Positions 50,655 through 58,038 of a DNA stretch of 64,000 nucleotides are shown here, piece by piece. Positions within the stretch are counted from its first letter, which is position 1, and each line of letters starts with the position of its first letter. Where the stretch lies: the NCBI GenBank assembly GCA_964637365.1, contig CAZWWH010000006.1:1-64000 (forward strand), given 5' to 3'. The notes beneath the pieces were generated by a model that saw nothing but the letters and a program-made list of their open reading frames with translations, was not told the origin of the DNA and made no database searches. Source of the DNA: Cryptoclostridium sp964637365 (lineage in GTDB: Bacteria > Bacillota > Dehalobacteriia > UBA7702). Position numbers and translations under genes: made by a program.

Positions 50655-51740
50655 TTATTTCTTCCCTTCCATGAGATAATCTAATAAAGTGACTGCCATC
50701 ACAGCCTCCACCACGGGGACGGCCCTTGGCACGATGCAGGGGTCATGACGGCCTTCAATGGCTAACTCCTGTTGGGTTTTGTCGTTGAGATTTACGCTTT
50801 GCTGCGTCTGCCCAATGGATGGTGTGGGCTTGATGGCCACTCGCATGATAATGGGCATTCCTGTGGAAATACCGCCGATGATGCCGCCATGATGATTGGT
50901 TTTTGTTTTTAGGATTTCGCCGTCATAGTAATAAGCATCGTTGTGTTGGGAACCCAGCTTTGTGGCCGCCTCAAACCCCATACCGAATTCCACTCCGCGC
51001 ACCGCTGGAATGCCAAAGACCGCTTTGGCCAGGGCATTTTCCAAACCGTCGAACATAGGATCGCCGATGCCTGGAGGCATACCAATGGCGCAGCCCTCAA
51101 TGACGCCGCCAACGGAATCCTGCTGTTCTTTGGCCAGCATGATTTTGGCAATCATGGTATCTCCAATGTTAGAGCTGTTGACGGGAAACTCCATTTTCGC
51201 GGGAAAATCTAAATCCTCTTTGGTGACGTGAACCGGGTCAAAGGGTTTGTCTTGAATGCCGCCAATCGCGGCGATGTGACTGCCGATATAGACGCCTTTT
51301 CTTGCCAAAATATCTTTGCAAATGGCCCCGGCAAAGCAGAACGGCGCCGTGAGCCGTCCGCTGAAATGGCCGCCGCCCCGGTAATCCTCAAAACCCTCGT
51401 AGCGCAAACGAGCGGGATAGTCGGCATGTGAGGGGCGGGGGACATCTTTTGTCTTTTCGTAGTCCTTAGAGCGGGTGTTGGTATTTTCAATGATGGCGGT
51501 CAGCGGCGCGCCGCAGGTTTTACCGTTGAACACTCCGGACAAAATGCGGGGAGTGTCGGCTTCCCTGCGCGGAGTGGACCAGGGCGTTTTCCCCGGTGCC
51601 CGTCGTGCCATGAATTCCGCGATACGGCTTTCATCCACCGTTTCCCCAACAGGCAGACCGTCGATAACGATGCCGATGGCCTCGGAATGGGACTGGCCGA
51701 AGACCGTGCATTTGATATGTTTACCGAATTCAGAGGACAT
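50655..51740 (-). CDS. aroC: Chorismate synthase
   Basis: The final shared step, forming chorismate from EPSP with reduced flavin. 361 residues with the family signatures GQSHSEAIGIVIDGLP, GGHFSGRLTAPF and GGIIGGISTGMPI, and a late GRHDPCIVPRAVPVVEAV. Its start overlaps the end of aroA by 11 bases. Confidence 0.96.
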   Translation of the reverse strand: MSSEFGKHIKCTVFGQSHSEAIGIVIDGLPVGETVDESRIAEFMARRAPGKTPWSTPRREADTPRILSGVFNGKTCGAPLTAIIENTNTRSKDYEKTKDVPRPSHADYPARLRYEGFEDYRGGGHFSGRLTAPFCFAGAICKDILARKGVYIGSHIAAIGGIQDKPFDPVHVTKEDLDFPAKMEFPVNSSNIGDTMIAKIMLAKEQQDSVGGVIEGCAIGMPPGIGDPMFDGLENALAKAVFGIPAVRGVEFGMGFEAATKLGSQHNDAYYYDGEILKTKTNHHGGIIGGISTGMPIIMRVAIKPTPSIGQTQQSVNLNDKTQQELAIEGRHDPCIVPRAVPVVEAVMAVTLLDYLMEGKK

Positions 51741-53019
51741 TGCTTTTTCCTCCTAACCGTTGATAATCCTCAAAAAATGTGGGGTAGCTTTTGGATACTG
51801 CCTCCGCGCCCTCTACGGTAATATCTCCTTGGGAGGCCAATGCGGCGATGGACATGGACATTACAATGCGGTGATCGTTAAACCCGGAGACCTTGCCGCC
51901 TTGAAGGGGGGTGCCTCCGTGGATGATGAGGCCGTCCTCCAGTTCCTCCACGCTGCCGCCCACGGCATTTAAGCACTGGCTCATGGCGGCTAAACGGTCG
52001 CATTCTTTAATGCGAAGCCGCTTGGCGTTGATAATTTTCGTGGTGCCTTGGGCCGTAGCGGCCAAAACCGATAAAATTGGCACCAGGTCGGGAATTTCCT
52101 TGGCGTCAATGGTAATGCCGTGGAGAGGAGCGGGGCTCACAGTGATGCTGTGCTCTGTTCGTTCTACCTTGGCCCCCATAGCTTCCACCAAATCTGCCAT
52201 GGCTTTATCACCTTGATGGGATTGAAAATCGAGATTTTTCACGGTGACAGTGCCGCTGATAGCCCCGGCGCCCAGCCAAAAGGCGGCGTTGGACCAGTCG
52301 CCTTCCACTGTTACGGCTTTGGGGGAGCGGTATTGCTGTCGTCCCGGGATATGATAGTCATTCCCTTCTTTGCGGACTTTGATGCCAAATTGAGATAAGG
52401 TTGCCAAAGTCATGTTGATATATGCTTCGGATTCCGGTTTGGAGGTAAGATGAATCACGCTGTCACTCAACAGTAAGGGCAGGGCGAAAAGAAGCCCCGA
52501 AACGTACTGGGAGCTGACATCTCCCGGCAGCGTAAAGGTTCCTCCGTGAAGCTGACCAGAAACGGTAATGGGAAGCGTTTCCCCTTTGCAGATACCACCA
52601 TGGCGGAGGATTTCCGAACGCAGGGGCTCCATGGGACGTTGGGGCAACTTGCCGTGGCCCATAAATGTAAAACCGTTGCTGCCCAAAGCGGCGGCAACGG
52701 GAAAAAGAAAGCGCAATGTAGAGCCGCTTTCGCCGCAGTCCAACGTTGCGGTGGCGGGCATTTCGTCAATGGGGGAGATGGTCAGGTGTGTGTTATCGGA
52801 CCTTTGGCTCCATTGGGCCCTTGCGCCCCATTGGGCCCTTGCGCCCATGGCCGTGACCACCCGTAACGTGGCTTCCATATCCTTGGACCAGGTGTTCAGA
52901 GTGATGACTGTAGGAGCGTCGGCCAAGGCCGCGCAAATCAGGATCCGATGGCCGTCGGATTTGGAGGCGATGGCACTTAACGTGCCGCTGAGTTTCGTTG
53001 GTGAGATGATTCTATCCAT
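51730..53019 (-). CDS. aroA: EPSP synthase (3-phosphoshikimate 1-carboxyvinyltransferase)
   Basis: Joins shikimate 3-phosphate and phosphoenolpyruvate. 429 residues with SGTLSAIASKSDGHRILICAAL, LDCGESGSTLRFLFPVAA and EGDWSNAAFWLGAGAIS, which marks the two-domain fold. ATG 53019 gives MDRIISPTKLSG. Near residue 60 a perfect 18-base tandem duplication (52811-52846) adds a second ARAQWG hexapeptide (GARAQWGARAQW). The neighbouring residues lie at the edge of domain I, so activity is probably kept. Confidence 0.95.
   Translation of the reverse strand: MDRIISPTKLSGTLSAIASKSDGHRILICAALADAPTVITLNTWSKDMEATLRVVTAMGARAQWGARAQWSQRSDNTHLTISPIDEMPATATLDCGESGSTLRFLFPVAAALGSNGFTFMGHGKLPQRPMEPLRSEILRHGGICKGETLPITVSGQLHGGTFTLPGDVSSQYVSGLLFALPLLLSDSVIHLTSKPESEAYINMTLATLSQFGIKVRKEGNDYHIPGRQQYRSPKAVTVEGDWSNAAFWLGAGAISGTVTVKNLDFQSHQGDKAMADLVEAMGAKVERTEHSITVSPAPLHGITIDAKEIPDLVPILSVLAATAQGTTKIINAKRLRIKECDRLAAMSQCLNAVGGSVEELEDGLIIHGGTPLQGGKVSGFNDHRIVMSMSIAALASQGDITVEGAEAVSKSYPTFFEDYQRLGGKSNVL
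52811..52846. repeat. Perfect 18-base tandem duplication inside aroA
   Basis: Two adjacent copies (52811-52828 and 52829-52846) of CATTGGGCCCTTGCGCCC, in frame, duplicate six residues of the enzyme. Confidence 0.95.
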
Positions 53020-53024
53020 AAAAT

Positions 53025-54083
53025 TTAAGATTCTCCGATGGGTTTCAAAAATGTTTGCATATCGTCTACGGCAACAGGATGGAGAAAACATTCCCCAATG
53101 GTTTTCGGTATGACGAATTTAATGATGTCGCCGCTACGTTTTTTATCGTTTTTCATGATATTGATAAGTTGTTTTACGGGATAGGGACTATGAATTGGCA
53201 GACGGTGCTTTTTCAGTACCTCTGTGATAGGTCCTTCGCAGTCCTCATCGGAAAGCCCGCTGTCCTTTGCCACCTTCGCCATAAGCGCCATGCCGATGGC
53301 AACGGCATGGCCATGGGTAATGTCAAAATGACTTTCCTTTTCAATGGCATGGCCCAAAGTATGGCCAAGATTTAGAAGTTGGCGGGAGCCCCGGTCGAAT
53401 TCATCCTCTTGCACCAGCCGCTGCTTGATGGTGAGACAATGGGCAATGATGGTTTCCATCTGTTCCCAGAGATCCTCTTCACGCAAAATACGAAAAAGCT
53501 CCGTGTCTCCCAACACACCGTATTTTACCGCTTCGGCAATGCCATCGGAAAAACGGTCATAGACCTGGGTTTTTAAGGTTTCATAGTCGCACCATACCAG
53601 GGAAGGTTGATAAAATGCCCCTGCTAGGTTCTTTCCGGCTTTGAGATTGACGGCGGTTTTGCCGCCTACCGAGGAATCAATGGCAGCCAAAAAGGTGGTG
53701 GGCACTTGGATATAGGGAATTCCCCGCAAGTAGGAGGCCGCTGCGAAGCCCGCCATATCGCCTACCACACCACCGCCTAAGGCTACGATGATGTCGCTGC
53801 GGGTTAGCTGTTCCTCTGCCAGAAATTCCAGAATTTCGCCGTAAGTGGAGAGCTTTTTGGAATGCTCTCCGTTGGGGAAGGTAAAGGTTGCAACGGTAAA
53901 GCCTGCTTGCTCCAAAGAATATTTGGTGCGGGAGAGATAAAGGCCCGCTACCATATCGTCGGTGATAACAGCGACTTTACAAGGTTGAAACCGCTCCGCC
54001 GCAGCTTTTCCTAAATCGTCAAGGATGTCGTTTCCAATATATATATTATAAGGGATATGGGTGTTAATGGTCAAGGTTCTCAT
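53025..54083 (-). CDS. aroB: 3-dehydroquinate synthase
   Basis: The second shikimate-pathway step, converting DAHP to dehydroquinate with NAD+ and a metal. 352 residues: ALGGGVVGDMAGFAAASYLRG, PTTFLAAIDSSVGGKTAVNL, and the metal site LNLGHTLGHAIE with THGHAVAIGM. Its start shares bases with the tyrA stop (ATGA). Confidence 0.96.
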   Translation of the reverse strand: MRTLTINTHIPYNIYIGNDILDDLGKAAAERFQPCKVAVITDDMVAGLYLSRTKYSLEQAGFTVATFTFPNGEHSKKLSTYGEILEFLAEEQLTRSDIIVALGGGVVGDMAGFAAASYLRGIPYIQVPTTFLAAIDSSVGGKTAVNLKAGKNLAGAFYQPSLVWCDYETLKTQVYDRFSDGIAEAVKYGVLGDTELFRILREEDLWEQMETIIAHCLTIKQRLVQEDEFDRGSRQLLNLGHTLGHAIEKESHFDITHGHAVAIGMALMAKVAKDSGLSDEDCEGPITEVLKKHRLPIHSPYPVKQLINIMKNDKKRSGDIIKFVIPKTIGECFLHPVAVDDMQTFLKPIGES

Positions 54084-54916
54084 AAAGGATCCACCATTTC
54101 TTTTCGTTCTCGTCCTTCCTTCAATAACTGACGGAGGGTATCTGCTTTTTTGTTACGGATGGCGTCGGCGTATTCTTCTAAATGGCCGATGATGGTCTCA
54201 ATTTCTGTGAGAAGATGGTCGCCGTTTTCCAGAAACAGTTCCGTCCACATCACTTCCTCCAGCCGGGCCACACGGGTAAGGTCTTTAAAGCTGCCAGCGG
54301 AAAAACCGTTGTGAACCACGGCGCCGGGGCTTTTCACATAGGCGTTGGATACCACATGGGCCAGCTGAGAGGTATAAGCGATATTTTTATCGTGATTGTC
54401 GGCGGTGGTGATTTCAATATGGCCAAAACCAATGGTCAGAAAAAACTCGCCGATGCGGTCAACAATGTAACGGGGAGTATCCTCATGGGGCGTCAGTATC
54501 ATGGAAGCTCCCTGGTACAGCCTGGGGGTAGCATTTTTGTAGCCCGCTACCTCCATGCCGGCCATAGGATGGCCGCCGATAAAGGTAAAGCCGTGTTTTT
54601 GGGCCACAGGCCGTAAAGCGTCGCAGACATATCGTTTCACGCCGCATCCGTCCACCACCACTGTATCCCCGCTGATATGGGGAGCGATGTTTGTGATATA
54701 TTCCACCGCAGCTTCGGGATAAATGGCGATGAAAATAATATCGCACTGAGGGATGGTGGTTTCATCAAGCTTTGCGGTGATGACGCCGTCTCTGATGGCA
54801 TTTTGGAGTATCTCTTCGGAGCAGTCTGCGCCGAAGATTTGGTCTTTACGATATGCTTTGATGGCTTTGGCCACGGAGCCGCCGATGAGCCCCAGGCCAA
54901 TGATACCGATGTTCAT
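54080..54916 (-). CDS. tyrA: Prephenate dehydrogenase
   Basis: Makes 4-hydroxyphenylpyruvate for tyrosine. 278 residues; the Rossmann start IGIIGLGLIGGSVAKAIKAY, then FIGGHPMAGMEVAGYKNA with the catalytic His, and LAHVVSNAY. There is no C-terminal ACT domain, so feedback must act elsewhere. It begins 18 bases after aroF. Confidence 0.94.
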   Translation of the reverse strand: MNIGIIGLGLIGGSVAKAIKAYRKDQIFGADCSEEILQNAIRDGVITAKLDETTIPQCDIIFIAIYPEAAVEYITNIAPHISGDTVVVDGCGVKRYVCDALRPVAQKHGFTFIGGHPMAGMEVAGYKNATPRLYQGASMILTPHEDTPRYIVDRIGEFFLTIGFGHIEITTADNHDKNIAYTSQLAHVVSNAYVKSPGAVVHNGFSAGSFKDLTRVARLEEVMWTELFLENGDHLLTEIETIIGHLEEYADAIRNKKADTLRQLLKEGRERKEMVDPL

Positions 54917-54934
54917 GAGGATATGCCGCCTTTC

Positions 54935-55945
54935 TTATTTTTGAGCCTGAATCAGAGGGAGCAAAGTGCGAATCTGCCCCATCAATTCATCAAAGGCTTC
55001 GGGAGTCAGGGATTGGGGACCGTCGCAAAGGGCATGAGCAGGGTCGTTGTGGACTTCGATGATCAATCCGTCGGCACCGGCCGCTACTGCTGCCAAGGAC
55101 AGAGGTTTTACCAAACGAGCCATTCCAGCGGCATGACTGGGGTCGATGATAACGGGAAGGTGCGTCAGCTCTTTCAAAACGGGAACAGCGGAAATATCTA
55201 AGGTATTTCTGGTGTAGGTTTCAAAGGTACGGATGCCGCGTTCACAAAGAATGACATTTTGATTTCCGCCAGCCAAAATGTATTCGGCGCTCATGAGTAA
55301 TTCCTGAATGGTGCTGGAAAGACCACGTTTCAGCAGGATGGGCTTATCAACCTTACCCAGTTTTTTTAGAAGTTCGAAGTTTTGCATATTTCTGGCGCCA
55401 ACTTGAATGACATCGACGTTTTCAAACATGGGAAGATGGGAAGCGTCCATAATTTCCGTTACAATGGGAAGACCGGTGGCCGCTTTGGCTTTTTCTAAAA
55501 GTTCCAAGCCTTCCCCGCGGAGTCCCTGGAAAGCATAGGGCGAAGTGCGGGGTTTGAAGGCTCCGCCCCGGAGCATTCCTGCGCCGGAGGCCTTGACGCT
55601 TTTGGCAATGCCAGTGAGCTGTTCTTCTGATTCTACGGAGCAAGGCCCCGCGATAACTTGGAAGTTGCCGCCGCCGATTTTGATATCGCCAATTTCTACC
55701 ACAGTGTCATCGGGATGAAATTTGCGGTTGGCATTTTTGTAGGGTTCTTGGATTCGTTTGACGTCTTCTACAATATCAAGACCGTTCAGCAGATCGATAT
55801 CCACGGCAGTGGTGTCGCCGATGAGACCTAAGATGGTTTGAAATTTCCCTTTGACCAGATGGGTTTCCAGGCCCAGGCTTTTGAGCCATTCCATCAAATG
55901 TTCGATTTGTTGCTGCTCGGTGTTTCTTTTCAAGAGTAAGATCAT
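54935..55945 (-). CDS. aroF: DAHP synthase (3-deoxy-7-phosphoheptulonate synthase, AroA-beta type)
   Basis: The committed first step of aromatic synthesis. 336 residues: an N-terminal ferredoxin-like regulatory domain (about 1-70) joined to the KDO8PS-like barrel (VIAGPCSVESEEQL, GGAFKPRTSPYAFQGL and VIIDPSHAAG), as in Thermotoga-type enzymes whose N-domain senses Tyr or Phe. I chose ATG 55945 with GGAGG upstream. It is first in the operon and sits behind the leader peptide and attenuator. Confidence 0.95.
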   Translation of the reverse strand: MILLLKRNTEQQQIEHLMEWLKSLGLETHLVKGKFQTILGLIGDTTAVDIDLLNGLDIVEDVKRIQEPYKNANRKFHPDDTVVEIGDIKIGGGNFQVIAGPCSVESEEQLTGIAKSVKASGAGMLRGGAFKPRTSPYAFQGLRGEGLELLEKAKAATGLPIVTEIMDASHLPMFENVDVIQVGARNMQNFELLKKLGKVDKPILLKRGLSSTIQELLMSAEYILAGGNQNVILCERGIRTFETYTRNTLDISAVPVLKELTHLPVIIDPSHAAGMARLVKPLSLAAVAAGADGLIIEVHNDPAHALCDGPQSLTPEAFDELMGQIRTLLPLIQAQK

Positions 55946-56005
55946 GATAATTACCTCCATAAATAAAAATATAAAATAGAAATATGAAAATGAATTCAGG
56001 GTAAC

Positions 56006-56034
56006 AAAAAAACCGCAGCGTGTCTGCTGCGGTT
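56006..56034 (-). terminator. Attenuator terminator of the aro operon leader
   Basis: On the minus strand AACCGCAGC and GCTGCGGTT (56026-56034 and 56011-56019) form a nine-pair stem with a six-base loop, followed by seven T. It lies between the leader peptide stop and aroF, so it would end transcription before the structural genes. Confidence 0.88.
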
Positions 56035-56066
56035 CCAATCCTTAAAAGATACTAAGAACTCACTAT

Positions 56067-56159
56067 TTATGCTGCAGCGAAACACGACGAATAAACTTTA
56101 CCATAAAAGTAGGTAAAGTAAAAGTAGCCGTATTCAGCTGTGGCATTAAGATGAGCCAT
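56067..56159 (-). CDS. Tyr/Phe-rich attenuation leader peptide of the aro operon
   Basis: A 30-residue peptide, MAHLNATAE, then YGYFYFTYFY, GKVYSSCFAAA. Six Tyr and four Phe are present, eight of them in one ten-residue run; there is no Trp. The ribosome site AAGGAG lies eight bases before ATG and a promoter is just upstream. The end of the frame (GCTGCAGC in its last codons) can pair with GCAGC in the 5' arm of the following terminator, giving an antiterminator when the ribosome stalls on Tyr/Phe codons. This matches the classical attenuation scheme for an operon that includes tyrA and pheA. Confidence 0.85.
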   Translation of the reverse strand: MAHLNATAEYGYFYFTYFYGKVYSSCFAAA

Positions 56160-56189
56160 GGTAGTTTCTCCTTGTTTCAGATTGCATTT

Positions 56190-56218
56190 ATAATAGCACA
56201 ATGCTTTTCATTTGTAAA
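56190..56218 (-). promoter_or_regulatory. Promoter of the aro operon leader
   Basis: On the minus strand TTTACA (56218-56213) and TATTAT (56195-56190) are spaced by 17 bases, with the leader ribosome site about 20 bases downstream. Confidence 0.7.
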
Positions 56219-56247
56219 GTAGAATATTTGGAAAAATTTTGTTAAAT

Positions 56248-56418
56248 TTATTTTTCCCTATCTTGAGATAATAGTGCTAATCTATGGTAGTGTGCATCGT
56301 CTTTTACGCATACTACCACATCGGGTTTGTACTCTTTGATGTATCCCCAAGCGCCGAATTTTTCGTAATAACGAAAATCTACAATATAGTAAAGAAAATT
56401 TAAAATTACAATAGTAGA
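56248..56418 (-). pseudogene. C-terminal remnant of a DHHW/AlgX-like protein gene
   Basis: A frame of 56 codons with no start codon ends in TAA (56248-56250). The stretch VDFRYYEKFGAWGYIKEYKP followed by DVVVCVKDDAHYH looks like genuine protein and resembles the C-terminus of DHHW/AlgX-type (SGNH) surface-polymer proteins (DxRYY..yi.eykPDvV). The 5' part is missing, so it is read as a decayed fragment. The family assignment is tentative. Confidence 0.35.
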
Positions 56419-56423
56419 TTAAA

Positions 56424-56455
56424 AAACCGGGGTAAAAAATTCTTACCTCGGTTCT
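56424..56455 (-). terminator. Terminator after pdxT
   Basis: On the minus strand AACCGAGGTAAGAA pairs with TTTTTACCCCGGTT (G-U allowed), followed by TTTTAATC. It lies about 16 bases past the pdxT stop. Confidence 0.7.
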
Positions 56456-56470
56456 TTTTATAGAATGAAC

Positions 56471-57037
56471 TTATTTCACAAAATGGTCGATGAAATATTG
56501 ATGAACAGAAAAATTATCCGTTAGCTCAGGATGAAAGGCTGTGACCAAAAGGTTGTCCTGCCGGGCTGCGACGATGCGTTCATCGACTTTTGCCAGAACT
56601 TTAGCTTTTTCTCCCACTGAGATAATATATGGCGCACGGATGAACACCATGGGAATGTCTCCCAAAGGCTCCATCGGGGCTATAGTGCTGAAACTGCCTA
56701 GCTGGCGACCGTAGCCGTTTCTCTGCACCGTCATATCCATAACGCCAAAATGGACAGTGGGATCTGCCTCAATGGTTTTGGCCAGCAAAATTAATCCGGC
56801 ACAAGTGCCCAGCACGGGTAGGCCATTTTGAATTTTGTCGCTCAATCTATCGAACATATCCAGCTGGTGCAGGAGCTTACCCATAACGGTACTTTCACCG
56901 CCGGGAAGAATCAGCCCGTCGAAAGGACGCTCCAAATCGCTTTTTTGGCGCAGCTCAAAGGCATTTACACCGTGCTTTTGTAGGATATTGATGTGCTCTT
57001 CAAAGGCGCCCTGTACGGCTAAAACAGCGATATCCAT
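56471..57037 (-). CDS. pdxT: Pyridoxal 5'-phosphate synthase glutaminase subunit
   Basis: Supplies ammonia from glutamine to PdxS. 188 residues: LPGGESTVMG, the nucleophile in VLGTCAGLILLA, and the His/Glu pair in TAFHPELTD. The start overlaps the pdxS stop by one base (TAATG). Confidence 0.96.
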   Translation of the reverse strand: MDIAVLAVQGAFEEHINILQKHGVNAFELRQKSDLERPFDGLILPGGESTVMGKLLHQLDMFDRLSDKIQNGLPVLGTCAGLILLAKTIEADPTVHFGVMDMTVQRNGYGRQLGSFSTIAPMEPLGDIPMVFIRAPYIISVGEKAKVLAKVDERIVAARQDNLLVTAFHPELTDNFSVHQYFIDHFVK

Positions 57038-57912
57038 TATTTGCCCCGTTCCGCCATGAGAATTTCAATTTCGCTTTCATTGATGCCCACCATAGCTTCA
57101 CCCAGGTCTTCGGAAAGCTCTGCCAAAATCTTGGGGTCGTTATAGTTGGTCACGGCTTTGACAATGGCATTGGCACGTTTTTGAGGATTGCCGGATTTGA
57201 AAATGCCGGAGCCCACAAAGACGCCTTCAGCGCCAAGCTGCATCATTAACGCGGCGTCGGCGGGAGTTGCCACACCGCCGGCAGCAAAGTTTACCACTGG
57301 CAGTTTGCCGTTTTCATGGACGTATTTCACCAAATCGTAGGGAACTTGAAGCTGTTTGGCGGCTTCAAACAATTCATCCTCCCGCATATTTTGTACCTTT
57401 CTGATTTCCGACATGATAAGGCGCATATGGCGTACGGCCTGAACCACATCACCAGTGCCGGGTTCCCCTTTGGTGCGGATCATGGAAGCCCCTTCCTGGA
57501 TGCGGCGGAGGGCTTCGCCCAAATCTCTAGCGCCACAAACAAAGGGTACTTTGAATTGGGTCTTGTCTATATGATAAATATCATCGGCAGGGGAAAGCAC
57601 CTCACTTTCGTCGATGTAGTCGATTTCAATGGCTTCCAAGATTTGTGCCTCTACAATGTGGCCGATGCGGACCTTAGCCATAACGGGGATCGATACAGCC
57701 TCTTGAATACCTTTAATCATTTTGGGGTCGCTCATTCTGGAAACGCCGCCGGCGGCGCGAATATCAGCGGGAATTCGTTCTAAGGCCATAACGGCACAGG
57801 CGCCGGCTTCTTCGGCGATTTTCGCCTGTTCCGGGGTGGTGACATCCATAATGACGCCGCCTTTCAGCATCTGGGCCAAGTTTTTGTTTAATTCATAACG
57901 ATTTTCAGTCAT
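57037..57912 (-). CDS. pdxS: Pyridoxal 5'-phosphate synthase subunit PdxS
   Basis: Builds PLP from ribose 5-phosphate, glyceraldehyde 3-phosphate and ammonia. 291 residues: GGVIMDVTTPEQAKIAEEAGA, PVMAKVRIGHIVEAQIL with the catalytic Lys, and NFAAGGVATPADAALMMQLGAEGVFVGSGIFK. It forms an operon with pdxT and is divergent from the PdxR-like regulator. Confidence 0.97.
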   Translation of the reverse strand: MTENRYELNKNLAQMLKGGVIMDVTTPEQAKIAEEAGACAVMALERIPADIRAAGGVSRMSDPKMIKGIQEAVSIPVMAKVRIGHIVEAQILEAIEIDYIDESEVLSPADDIYHIDKTQFKVPFVCGARDLGEALRRIQEGASMIRTKGEPGTGDVVQAVRHMRLIMSEIRKVQNMREDELFEAAKQLQVPYDLVKYVHENGKLPVVNFAAGGVATPADAALMMQLGAEGVFVGSGIFKSGNPQKRANAIVKAVTNYNDPKILAELSEDLGEAMVGINESEIEILMAERGK

Positions 57913-57938
57913 TTGGGGTTCCTCTTTTCTTGATGTCC

Positions 57939-57989
57939 TTGACTTTTGTTGGTTTTTCCTTATTATAATAGTAACTGATATGATTGCAA
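57939..57989. promoter_or_regulatory. Overlapping divergent promoters of pdxST and the PdxR-like gene
   Basis: The palindrome TATTATAATA (57961-57970) supplies -10 boxes in both directions. For pdxS (minus): TTGCAA (57989-57984) and TATAAT (57967-57962), 16 bases apart. For the regulator (plus): TTGACT (57939-57944) with TATTAT (57961-57966), 16 bases apart, or TATAAT (57964-57969), 19 apart. The two promoters cannot be occupied together. Confidence 0.6.
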
Positions 57990-58038
57990 TAGTCAGATCT
58001 GTTTTTTTTAACCATGCCAGTTTAGGGGAGGGAACGTT

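Noticed and set aside
56011..56040. T-box riboswitch before aroF
   Set aside because: The minus strand reads TGGAACCGC at the terminator, resembling the T-box core, but I find no stem I, specifier loop or AG-rich box. The leader peptide with its ribosome site explains the region better.
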